DNA of 64,000 bases from Craterostigma plantagineum (lineage: Eukaryota; Streptophyta; Magnoliopsida; Lamiales; Linderniaceae), in assembly GCA_027422505.1 (NCBI GenBank), contig JAPQWV010001411.1, forward strand, positions 25,713 through 89,712, in the 5' to 3' direction. The notes beneath the pieces were generated by a model. It did no database searches. It saw only the letters and a program-made list of their open reading frames with translations, and was not told the DNA's origin. Shown here one piece after another: positions 45,601 to 56,526 of the stretch. The position numbers were made by a program, and so were the translations under genes. Numbering within the stretch: position 1 is the stretch's first letter; every line of letters starts with the position of its first letter.

Positions 45601-48202
45601 CAACTGCTGAAGCTGATCTGATGGTTCCTTTTCAACTGGTGAGTCGTGAGTCTTATTCATGAACTATGTGAAGTATAATGGACAATGGTTGCCTTGCATC
45701 AGTTTGATTCTAAAAATCTGCATTACACCATATGGTGATGGTACCCATGGGCAGTCACATCCGCGTATTTGGTTGTTTGCAATCTAACATATATTCATAT
45801 CATCCAAAGTTCATAAGTGAATCTGAACAAGATTGCTCATTTATCATGCATATTTCTTGGAGTTCATGGCAGAATTATACACATCAATCAAATAGTTACC
45901 TCCAAGCTCCTTTTTCTCTGCTTTGTCATTTTGTTACCACCGAGTGTTTCACAGCACATGAGATGCTCTCCGTTTCAGATTTAAACTTTTAATTCATAAC
46001 TCAATCAGCTCTGTAACTTATGTTATTGTACTATTGTACCTAACTAAGCAAGACATTTCACAGGCTGCAATAAAAACAATCGGTGAGGAAGACAAATATT
46101 TTTCCATACTCTCTTGAGGTAAGATTATTCTCTTTCACTTAACTGAAACTTACCGAAAACTGATATTGGTAACTACCATTTATCTTTAGGATGCCTAAAG
46201 TGAAGCTACAGTCTGATGGAGACTCAGGTGCCCAAGCAGATACTCTCATGGAGATGTCTATGGATGGCTGGGATGGAATTGCCCTCGAATATTCCGTTGA
46301 CTGGCCCTTGCATTTGTTTTTTACCACTGAGGTGTTATCAAAGTAAGCTATTCATTGATTTCTTAAATCGTGGTACGAAAGCATGTGAAAAAAACAGAAC
46401 ATTGACAGTTAATTATATGCTTGGCTGTATTGTAGTAGGCTCAATATATTGCTGACAGCATTCTGTGTAAACATACATGTGGTAATAGGTATCTTCGGGT
46501 CTTCCAGTATTTACTGCGTCTAAAGCGAACACAGATGGAACTGGAAAAGTCATGGCTTCTGCAATGCATCAAGATCATTCTGATTTTTCCAAAAATCGGA
46601 AAGATCGTAAGACCATATCGAAATCTCAACAAAGGCGCCAGCATGTTGGCCCACTGTGGCATGTTAGAGAGCATATGGCCTTTCTGATTAGAAATCTTCA
46701 GTTTTATATTCAGGTTTTTCCGCTTATCTGGCTGAAACTATTCAGTTTTGTTCCATTTTTGCAAAGGTTCAATTATGAAATAGTTCTATCTGTCATGTAA
46801 AATTAAAATAAGGGCCTTTGCTCCAAAATCTTTCACAAGAGGAGAAAATTCCAAAGTGGCATTGCACTTGAGCATGTATTCTGTTTGCTGTTGCAATTTG
46901 TTTGCTATTCGTGCTCCATTCTTGCAGTGATTATTCCAGACGTGAAATGATGTGCTGAAATCCTCAGTTAATTTTGTTGATGACCACTTCTTTTTCAATT
47001 TTCTAGGTAGACGTGATAGAATCTCAGTGGAATGTCTTGCAAGCTAATATTGAAAATTCCCATGATTTCACAGAACTCGTGGGGTTCCACCAAGAGTAAG
47101 TGTGGTACATCCGTACCTTCATGTTGTTTTCTTGATTCTAGAAAGTACATCGCTTAAACCTGTTTTGTAACTGATGCCCAGGATATAATGGATGTAGGAT
47201 AGCCACGAAATAACACTAGTTTACCAGAAACCTTAGTATAAGCAATATCCCAATGCAAAATGAAGTGATTTGTAAGGTTATGCTAGTGTTGTTTCTTATT
47301 TCGAAAATGTCATACTCGTCATCCGTTTACTTGATAATCCCATATAAGCAAATTGCACGAGGTGATAGAATTTCTGAAATCTGAAACTTTTGGTGGACAA
47401 TCTAACCTGGCACCATAACACAGTTGTCCGCCCTTGAGTTTGTCACATTTTTTCTATTACTTCGCACTATCTACTACTACGACTACTACAGGAAAGTCCT
47501 ACTATTTAGCGTAACATTTATGCTATGTTTCCCTGCAATTTCCTCTGAAATGTCTTGGCATCATTGCGTCGCTCAAACTCGATCAGTGACTTTTCAAATG
47601 CTTATTTTTGGATTGATTGCCAGAGTATCAATGATGTTTGTGCTGGTGCTTACGTTATGCCTGCAGATATTTATCTGCACTAATATCACAGTCTTTCCTT
47701 GACATTGGGGCTGTGTCACGCATCCTCGATGGAATAATGAAACTTTGCTGGCAATTTTGCTGGAAGATGGAAAACCATGAAAGCACAGATTGCATTTCTG
47801 ATTTAGAGAACATAGCTGAGGTAATCGTGTATAGGAGAACATGTACGACACTGTATTCGTTCTTTCTTTTATAACGGTTGAAGTCACTATTCAATTCTGC
47901 AGGAGTTCAACAAAAAGTCAAATTCGCTGTACACCATACTCTGCAGTAGAAGGATTGCTGGCAGTCAAAGAGCACCTTTCCTTAGGCGGTTTCTTTTGCG
48001 GCTCAACTTCAATTCTTTCTTTGAGGTGAAAAAAACATTAGTGTGTTGATGTTGTTAGACTTTACTCATGTCTTGTTACTCCTTTAATAATGTTGTATCA
48101 TAGTCACGATTTGCTTATGAATCTATTGCTGGCAGACAACCGCTAGAGGGGGTGTTGAATGTTGTCAAACCTCGCCCAGCGCATGCTTCTGCTATGGTCT
48201 AA
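42629..48202 (+). CDS. GCP4: Gamma-tubulin complex component 4 (GCP4), 16 exons
   Basis: GCP4 is a core subunit of the gamma-tubulin ring complex that nucleates microtubules; in plants this occurs at the nuclear envelope and along cortical microtubules. Coding exons: 42629-42798, 43247-43538, 43643-43779, 44032-44129, 44227-44344, 44495-44763, 44966-45045, 45118-45201, 45552-45638, 46064-46118, 46190-46342, 46489-46713, 47007-47095, 47667-47820, 47903-48025, 48136-48202. The N-terminus MLHELLLGLMGYTGDLI and blocks LNKFFVLLPHLYELILEIER, LFAGKAIRVLRNPSPA, YFLLAKGDFFQSFLEESRQL and EHMAFLIRNLQFYIQVDVIE fit plant GCP4. All introns are GT-AG (exon 7's acceptor is ambiguous by 2 nt). Five single-base indels disturb the frame (about 44118, 44735, 46107, 46555, 48150), although flanking sequence stays conserved. 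The gene is either intact with assembly errors or very recently decayed. Confidence 0.9.
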
Positions 48203-48658
48203 GTCTTGGAAAATCTTCGCAGTATGTTTTTTGTATGTGCTTTTTATTTATCTGAAATTTTTTAGATATTCAACTTTCTTGTGCTCCGTATAGTGTCAGT
48301 TCGCCAAACAGAAACTTCGACATGGTGTTGTCTGTTTGCATCTATGGAAGATTTTACATTTTCCTTTTTCTTATTGGTTTTAACTTTTATATGATCTGTT
48401 GGCGTCATTTATGAACACGTTAAATTATGAAGAAGACATTATCGTTGATCTTCTGGCAATTTTCAGGTCTTAACCTACACAACTCAGCTGATATTATTTT
48501 TGATGTTCTATTGTTATTTTCCCCTGCTTTGTGATCATTGTTAGTCGAAAACTTATGAAATACGTACAGTAATATTTCCATTTAAGCAATTGAGGATGTG
48601 GTGAAAAGGACCGTTCAATTTATAGGATATCAACATGTTCTTGGTTACAGTTTTTTCT

Positions 48659-49692
48659 GGATTACTAGTCACCGCCCCTTTTTACTTGTCACCGCCACTA
48701 AAGAGCTGGAAAAAGACATTTTTGCCCTTATGATGTTTAAATTAATTTAACAGAAAAAACTAACTAAATATATAATTCCGGTACGAAATACTGAAAATTA
48801 CATACACAAATAAATTCGAAGGATCGATCGATACGGAAAAAAAAAAATTCGATTTAACATTTAGGACCGGTCGATCGAGATTTTCGGCCCGACTTGTGCC
48901 GGCCGATCGAAATTTTCGGTCGGGCTGTGTGCGGGCGATCGATATTTTCGGCCCGGACACTGCCTGGCCGAAATTTCGTTCGGCCCGCAAATTTCGTTCG
49001 GCCCGCACACAGCCCGACGAACGTTTTTTTCGGCCCGCACAGAGGCCCGCACATGGGCTTTATTTTGGGCTTTGTGAATGTGAATTAATTGGAGAGAATT
49101 TAAAGTGAAGAGTTGTTGTCCCACATTGGAAAAACAACATGGTTTCACCCATCTTATATATAGATGTGAATTTTATTAGTTTAAATTAAATAGCTAATAT
49201 TATGCCACATGTAAGTCGCTCGCGTGCGCGCGCAGGGGGTGCAAATCATGCCGACTTGTGCGCGAGCGCGCGCGACCCGCGCACACGAATGCTGGACGGT
49301 CGACCTGTGCGGGCCGATCGAAATCTATGTGGGCCTAAAAAAACGTTTGGCCGGGCTGTGTGCGGGCCGAACGAAATTTTAGGCCAGGCGGTGTCTGGGC
49401 CGAAAATATCGATCGGCCCGCACACAGCCCGGCCAAAAATTTCGATCGGCCCGCACAGGTCAGGCCGAAAATCTCGATCGATCGGTCCTAAAATTAAATT
49501 GAATTTTTTTTCCCGTATCGATCGATCGTTCGAATTTATTTGTGTATGTAGTTTTCAGTATTCGTACCGGAATTATATATTTAGTTAGTTTTTTCTTTTT
49601 AAATTAATTTAAATATCATAGGGGCAAAAACGTCTTTTTCCAGCCCTTTAGGGGTTGGTGACAAGTAAAAGGGGGCGGTGAATAGTAACTCC
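48659..49692. mobile_element. Foldback MITE with ~400-bp inverted arms
   Basis: The left end GGATTACTAGTCACCGCCCC and the inverse of the right end, GGAGTTACTATTCACCGCCC, are near-identical. The arms (48659-49040 and 49290-49692) stay complementary through CTGGAAAAAGAC, TTAGTTAGTTTTTTC-type and GATCGATCGATACGG segments. Each arm holds several short repeats of GGCCGATCGAAATTTTCGG. The centre (49105-49290) has TTGTCCCACATTGG and CG-rich GCGCGAGCGCGCGCGACCC. No protein is encoded; the open frames in the arms come from the GC-rich palindromes. It lies about 460 bp after the GCP4 stop codon, probably past the 3' UTR. T-rich flanks make the target duplication uncertain. Confidence 0.8.
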
Positions 49693-50577
49693 CCTTTTTT
49701 TAGGTGTACCGCCTTTGAAATAAGTTTTTTACGGTGACCAATAAATCAAGTTGTGGAAACAAACTTATATTAACCTAATACAACAAATGAGAACACTCTA
49801 ATTCTCGGGGTTCGGAAAGTTCAATAACGATGGTGATTATCCAATCGAAGAAATACTGGCTTTGTCCGAATAGTTGGTTCATCCTTTTTAAATGGTCTAA
49901 TTTATAGTGGCCAAAAACTTAATGCCGCGTGTTAGCTAGTTTTTATAGTAATTTTATTAATTATTTATGATAAAAGCACATATAAAGGGTAAAGTGGTCA
50001 TATCACCGGACAAATTAGCAAACCAGATTAAGATAAAAATTAGCGATTTACATAAGTCATCCACACTGATAGAACAAACACACACACTTATATAGAGAGA
50101 GAAAAAACGTATTGGAGTGAGCGATTTAGGTGAGCACCATATCATTCTTAAAAATTAACGTGTTGGAGAGCGATTTAAGTTCGCAATGGATATGAGACGG
50201 TCTACGAAGGTGTTGGAGTCGCTAAGAATCAAAAATCGAAAAAAAATGTGAGATTTCCTTATGATGTTCATGGTGGTTGCTCACGGTAGGTGGACACCAT
50301 AGCAAATCTCTCTCTATATATATTATATTATATACTCATATCTATATACCTGGTCTTGATGTGCGTTTCGTAGCGTGTATAGCAAAAAAAAAACTGCAAA
50401 ACGCGCTGAAGCGTTCAAAATTTAGTGTAACTTCATATAGTTTAACTATTTGTTGAATTTTATTTTATAAAAATGTTTTAACATTTTATAAAGCATACAA
50501 ACATACACAAAAAAAATAAAAGATAAAAAATAATTTTTAAATTTGAAAATAGTAAATTTAAAAATAAAACGCACGAG
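49693..50577. other. No recognisable gene
   Basis: AT-rich intergenic DNA. GAGCGATTTA recurs around 50110-50175 with GTGTTGGAG, a short local duplication. Nothing else of note. Confidence 0.4.
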
Positions 50578-51320
50578 TTTTTTTTCGAAACGATGGCTTG
50601 TATAAATCAACGAAGGTACAAGAGCTAAATAGCCCAAAGGGTCTCACCGGTACATCATCAATCGGGAGAACAAAGGCTCACAAACGAGCACAACACACAC
50701 CAAAATGGGGACACAACACTCCCACGCGGGGAGAACAAAGTCCACAAGGGACAAAAACCGACAGAAAACGAAACTCATAATCTACGACCAAGAACTAAAG
50801 AACCTATAACAGAAAAAGCTATTAAATCTACGATACTCTTCACCTTCACTTGGCTTCGACTTCTTAGTTTTTATCTTCATTGGACTGGGAGCTCCACAAG
50901 GGAGAAAAGCTCCCGACCCGCAGGTCGAGAGAAAAGAGGAAGGCGGCGGGCGGGCAGGCGGCAGTAGGCAGCAGACAAAAAACAGCACAAGCACGAGCAC
51001 ACCAGAAAACAGATGGACAAAGTAACACAAGAAAACACCCAATCGACTAAGAACATCGACAGCAGTCGAAGAAGAAACAACAAAAAAGAAAAAAAAATGC
51101 AAGCACCAAAACCCAAAGATAAAACAGAACACATGAAACAAGCAGAGGACATCACCACGAAAAGAGAAAAAAACAGGAAAAATAAAAAAGCGGACAAGAT
51201 TGGCGTGAACGAAAATGAAAACAGCGTACAAAATTATCTAAAGATACCTCCCCCAACCTCTAATGTAGGAGGAAGGGGGAGAAGATTAGGGTCTTTGGAT
51301 TTGGGTTTGTTTGATGGGGA
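50578..51320 (-). repeat. Diverged retroposon copy 2 (probable LINE 3' end or SINE-like)
   Basis: On the minus strand it ends ...TACAAGCCATCGTTTCG followed by A8 (T-run at 50579-50586), the poly(A) of a retroposed sequence. It shares ordered words with 19220-19560. The segment 51040-51190 is strongly A-rich on the plus strand. No intact protein is visible; open frames on both strands are low-complexity Phe/Leu or Lys-rich. Confidence 0.45.
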
Positions 51321-52088
51321 GCATTTTCTATATATATATATATATATTTAAAGATTTAAAAATAATAATATTGATAATATATATTATATATATATCAATA
51401 TATATAACTGTCACAAACCTGATTAGCTATATAATTAAATTAAAATTTAGATACATATCTTTCGTACGATGGTTTTTGTGCTTGTAAAATTATTTGTGCT
51501 ACTGAGTTGTTACGTTTTAACTGACTCGATCGAAATAATCACGCAATACGCTACGCTATCAACGCTACGAATATCGAAAGTAATACTCGTAACGTTGGTT
51601 ACGCTTTTAAAAAACTGATACCTGCTAACAGTACCCTCTCTCCTCAACGAGCCTCTCTCCTAAATTAACAGAACGCGAAATTGAAGAACATTAAATCTCT
51701 CTTTATCCATTAATGGAGTAAGGGGAGCCCATTAAATTTTTTTTCATTTATTTTGCTATTTGTTTCGTTGTTTCTTCGCGTTCTCCCATTGTGGGAGTCT
51801 TTCGTCTCCCTTTTGTGGGAGTTTTGTATCCGGTTGTGAGAGTTAGTTTGGTGACAACTTGTAGATCTAACCAAAGAGGCACCATCTCAACCAAGAAGTG
51901 GCTACGCTTTGTTCGTGATTGCCGTTCCTCGAAAAAATGCGTACTCTATTGTAGATGTGGATCTGCTAGCCATCTTTGCCATGGAGTTGTAGGTTGATTT
52001 TTCGGTAGTAGAAGTTCCCGTTTTATATTTTTTACTATTGATTTTCGAGTAGTTTCAACTTTGTGTTTATTTTTTATGTGGTTAGATA
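51321..52088. other. AT-rich DNA without a recognisable gene
   Basis: It begins with a (TA)n tract (51328-51410). A 68-residue frame at 51791-51997 has a Cys-rich end (CVLYCRCGSASHLCHG) that vaguely resembles a zinc motif, but it is too short and isolated to call. Confidence 0.35.
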
Positions 52089-52715
52089 TAGGGTTGCAAT
52101 CGAATCGAACTTTTTGGTTTGATTCGCGATTCGACTCGACTCGAAATTTTAGTATTCGAATTCGAATATTTAAAATACGAATCTGAATAAGAATTCTTCT
52201 ATTTGAGAAATATCCGAATACGAATATGAAATCACAATATTCAATTCGAATATTAATCGAATTATTCGATTCGAATAATTAAATATATATGATAAATTTA
52301 ATATATTATTATCAATACTTGTAATTTAATAACCATTAAGAATGTTTAGAATATTAGAGCCCAAGATAAATATTATAGCTCAAACTTAGAAATCAACAAG
52401 CACATTTATATCAATATAATCATTGGGTATATATTACTTATAGCATATTTAACTCAAAAACTATCTTAAAGATTATATTTTGTTAAAACAAAAACTAAAT
52501 ATATATAGTTTAAAAATAAATTCTAAATGTAATAATATTTATATTTTTTATTAAATATAGAGATAAATACTCAAAGAACATATTTCCGAATACGAATAAG
52601 AATCGAGTTTATGATTCGATTAAATATTCAAATATTCGAATTCGTATTCGATTGTCATCCGAATACGAATAGAATATTGTGGTATTCGACTCGATTTGAT
52701 TATTTTGCAACCCTA
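52089..52715. mobile_element. hAT-like MITE rich in TTCGAAT motifs
   Basis: The ends TAGGGTTGCAA (52089) and TTGCAACCCTA (to 52715) are exact inverted repeats. The subterminal regions on both sides are packed with ATTCGAAT/CGAATACGAAT palindromes, and the middle is plain AT-rich DNA. The CAGGG/TAGGGTTGC end and about 0.6-kb size suggest a hAT derivative. I cannot confirm an 8-bp target-site duplication. Confidence 0.7.
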
Positions 52716-52928
52716 GACTTAAATATACATCTTATGCTTGTTTGTTATGCTCATTTTGAGAGTCTTTGTCTCCACTATACATGTATAGTATAGATTGTTG
52801 TTACCTCCGGATTTTTCCGGGTCTTGACGAAATACTCAGAAGCCATTAAAACAACATAAATGGAATGATGCGGAAAGTTTTGCGAGGGAAAAAGGAGCTC
52901 ACGAAGAAATGCACCCCTTGGGAAAACC

Positions 52929-53698
52929 TGTTAGAGGAACGAAAGGTATGCCACCCCCTCGGGAAGCACACCCGAGGGAGAGGAGGTATGCCACCCCCTC
53001 GGGACAATACGCCCGGAGGGTGATAAGAAGAGTCCTTTGAGATATGGAATGAGGGAAGAAGACAGACTAGAAAGAGGGAAAGGACCAAGAGGAAGAGGAC
53101 GAACCAGAGATATGAAAGGACACCTGAGGAGCCCAGGAAGCTGTCAGGGAAGAACACCCGAGGAGAACTGTATTGACGCGTTCACACGGATTTTCCGGAA
53201 AGAGGATGAACGTGGGAGAGCCACGAGCTTGAGGAGAACGTGAACGTGGAAAGATGAGGAAACCCGAGCCCGAAAAAACACGGTACGTGGGCAAAATCGC
53301 CAAGAACCACCTAAACTAGGTACATTATAAATACCACCTTACTGATACTACACAATTTTATTACTCATTCAAGCACCTTCAAGCACTTAACACCACAACT
53401 TTCTATGCCATTTCACGCCTAGAATATGGAAATCGCCCTCTTGACCTAGACAAGAGGGCTAATGCCCCCCACCCCTAGCCCTTTTTCGGCAGCTTTCAAT
53501 CCTGGTTCGCGGCGAAGTTCAGGCGTGAAGAGGCAAAAGGCCGCGGAAAGAGAAGAAGGCAGCTCGTGACCAACGGCGGAGAAGACCCAGGGAGCTCAGC
53601 GGAGCTCAGGCAAGAGGCAAGAGGCAAAAGGCCGTGGAAAGAGAAAGAAGCAGCTCGTGACCCAACGGTGGTAGATCGTTCATTTTCCGACCGCATCA
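52929..53698 (+). repeat. TR-GAG 5' LTR (770 bp)
   Basis: Contains a duplicated ATGCCACCCCCTCGGG segment (about 52950 and 52988), one GAGGAGCCCAGGAAGCTGTC unit, and TATAAATA at about 53329 as probable TATA box. It ends GACCGCATCA. Confidence 0.8.
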
Positions 53699-53718
53699 AA
53701 TTGGCGTCGTCTGTGGGA
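53699..53718 (+). other. TR-GAG primer binding site
   Basis: AATTGGCGTCGTCTGTGGGA is one base from the TTGGCGCCGTCTGTGGGA form common in plant Tat-type gypsy elements. Confidence 0.7.
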
Positions 53719-53723
53719 ACGTA

Positions 53724-54980
53724 TTGTTCCTAAAAATTCATTTTATGGTTGTTGGAACCGATCGAACATCGCCTGAGGGTGGCGTGCTGAACATGGAGGA
53801 CTTAGCCCGATTGATGACTACAACGGTGGATGCGGCGTTTGCAAGACGCCCAGAGTTTCAAGAGATAAGAAATATAAGAGCTAACGTGGAGGTCATAATG
53901 GTTGAGAGGCCGGAAGGAAAGCACCGAGGGCTTCTCAAGAAGAGAATGGCTCAGGGGAACAAAGGGAAGAACACGTAGAATCAATGGCCGAGGAAGAAGG
54001 AAGGACATTAGGGAAGGAACCGAACTACCCTCGGGCTAATAAAGCGCGGCTGGCGGAAAGGCAAGAGGCCGACTAATGTTGATGAGGGAAGAAATCCAGA
54101 AGCTAAAAACCCTAAACAACCCTCAGGAACCATCCCCTCTTCCCTGAGGATCACCCTTCTCGCCGAGGTCATGGCGGTCCCTCTACCGCCTCATTTTCGT
54201 CTCTTTGAGATGGGTAAATACGGTGGAACGGAATATACCGATGATCACCTAACAAGTTTTGACGGACAAGCGACATTGTACCAACTAAATGATGCCATTA
54301 TGTGCCGACTGCTTGTAACAACGTTGGTGAAAGGAGCTCAACAGTGGTTCACCTTTGTACCTCCTGGGAAAATAAAAAATTTTCAAGACCTCACCACGAC
54401 CTTCCTCAAGCATTTTTCCAGTTATCGCGGACGTCCCTCTTCCGCTATGAAATTACTGAGGATGAGGCAAGGTGATCGAGAGAATACCAAGCGCTTCAAC
54501 CAAATCGCCATGGAAATCCCTAATGTCACTCCGTTATAGGAGTCTGTCAACATGGTCTGAAGAGGGCGATCTATTTAGATCTTTAGTGAAGAAACACCCG
54601 AGCACCATAGAGGAATTGGTGGCACGAGTGGAGAAATATGCACGAGTGGAAGAGGCACAATGTCATCGGAAAGAAGAGAAAAGAGTGCCTCGGGGATCAC
54701 CCCCTCGAGACCATGAGCAAAAAAGGGCCCTCGGGATAAAAATTCTCCAGAGCATAAAAGAACTCCTCGGGATGGAAACTTTCCAGCAACTACCTAAGTG
54801 ACTGGGGCAGCTAATACCCTCTGGAGAGTCGATAATGCCCGAGCTTTGGAGATATGTGATGATTACAACTACATGAGAAGGCCATTCGGGGCGAGTAAAG
54901 GACCGAGGAACCCTGTATCCGATACTTATTGTGATTTCATCATGAGCATGGACACACTACAGAGGAATGCTACCATTTGA
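53724..54980 (+). pseudogene. TR-GAG gag protein, broken
   Basis: The N-terminal part (53724-53978) starts MFLKIHFMVVGTDRTSPEGG. After a break, 54171-54539 encodes the retrotransposon gag domain: MGKYGGTEYTDDHLTSFDGQ, VTTLVKGAQQWFTFVPPGKI and FLKHFSSYRGRPSSAMKLLR. A frameshift near 54490-54530 leads to DLFRSLVKKHPSTIEELVAR and RVEKYARVEEAQ (54560-54660). The protein would package RNA into particles. No zinc knuckle is visible in the surviving sequence. Confidence 0.75.
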
Positions 54981-55284
54981 ATGATGAGTTGGAACGACTG
55001 ATTGTGGAGAACCCTGAGGCCCGAGCGAAGCTTGTAGAAAGAAAGACGGAACGGATGGAACAGGGAAGAGCGGACAAGAGACCGAGATGCAAGACGCTGA
55101 CAAGGGCGACCCCTGGAGAACCCCTCAGTGCTAGGGAGATATTTTCCCTATGGGAGTTATTTTCGTTCATTTCATAGTCTTTCATTTTCTGAATTTCCTC
55201 TGCGTGTATACATTGCATTTCAATGAAAAGTATTTTATTTCTCCCTGCGAGGTTGTTCAAGAAACAGAAATTGTAATCGGACAA

Positions 55285-56380
55285 GGCATGCTCGCGGACA
55301 GAGCAGGAATGAAGAAAAAGCCCTCGGGCAAGAGGCACGAAAGCCCTCGGCATGAGGCACTAAGTCCCTCGGATATGAAAGAGACTAAATCCCTCGGATA
55401 TGCTCGCGGACAGAGCAGGAATGAAGACAAAGCCCTCGGATGAGGCTTGCTCGCGGACAGAGCAGTAATGAAGACAAAGCCATCGGATGAGGCATGCTCG
55501 CTGACAGAGCAGAAATGGAGACAAAGCCCTCGGATGAGGCATGCTCGCGGACAGAGCGGGAATGAAGAAAAACCTCGGGCATGGGGCACTAAAGCCCTCG
55601 GGCAAGAGGCACTAAAGCCCTCGGGCATGAGGCACTAAATCCCTCGGACATGAACAGAGACTAAAGCCCTCGGATGAGGCATGCTCGCGGACAGAGCAGG
55701 AATGAAGACAAAGCACTCGGACAAGGCATGCTCGCGGATGGAGCAGGAATGAAGAAAAAGCCCTCAGGCATGAGGCACTAAAGCCATGCACTAAAGCCTC
55801 GGGCAAGAGGCACTAAATCCTCGGACATGAACAAAGACTAAAGCCCTCGGATGAGGCATGCTCGCGGACAGAGCAGGAATGAAGACAAAGCACTCGGACA
55901 AGGCATGCTCGCTGATAGAGCAGGAATGAAGAAAAAGCCCTCGGGCATGAGGCACTAAAGCCCTCGGGCAAGAGGCACTAAAGCCCTCGGGCATGAGGCA
56001 CTAAATCCCTCGGACATGAACAAAGACTAAAGCCCCCGGATGAGGCATGCTCGCGGACAGAGCGGGAATGAAGACCAAGCCCACGGATGAGGCATGCTCG
56101 CGGACAGAGCAGGAATGGAGACAAAGCCTTGGGTGAGGCATGCTCGCGGACAGAGCAGGAACGAAGACTAAAGCCCTCGGATAAGGCATGCTCGCGGACA
56201 GAGCAGGAATGGAGACTCAAGCCCTCGAGCATGAGACACTAAAGTCCTCGCGGATGAGGCACTAAAAGCCCTCGGGCATGAGGCACTAAAGTCATCACGG
56301 ATGAGGCACCAAAAGTTCTCGGGCATGAGGCACTAAAGCCCTCGAGCGAGGTACAAAAACCCTCAGATGAGGCAGAAAAG
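55285..56380. repeat. Internal ~47-bp minisatellite of the TR-GAG element
   Basis: About thirteen copies of GCTCGCGGACAGAGCAGGAA occur with AATGAAGACAAAGCCCTCGG between them, from about 55290 to 56215. They are mixed with a shorter unit, CATGAGGCACTAAAGCCCTC. Long open frames on the minus strand (repeating SVREHASSEGF) are by-products of a unit length near a multiple of three. Confidence 0.9.
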
Positions 56381-56526
56381 CCTCACCCGAGGCACGAACA
56401 CAAAGTCCTTACTCAAAGCACAAAGCGAGGCCCTAGGATGAAACGGGAAAGGCTCGAGAGCGTGAAACCATGACTTGAATTCAGCGGCAACGTTCATTCC
56501 CCCGGCCCCAACGGCCCCCAAGGACC

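Noticed and set aside
48760..49588. Open frames with repeated GPKISIGRH-like peptides on both strands
   Set aside because: They arise from the GC-rich nested palindromes of the foldback MITE arms.
55285..56380. 47-bp direct repeats that resemble a CRISPR array
   Set aside because: Consecutive units are nearly identical throughout with no unique spacers; they are inside an LTR retrotransposon.
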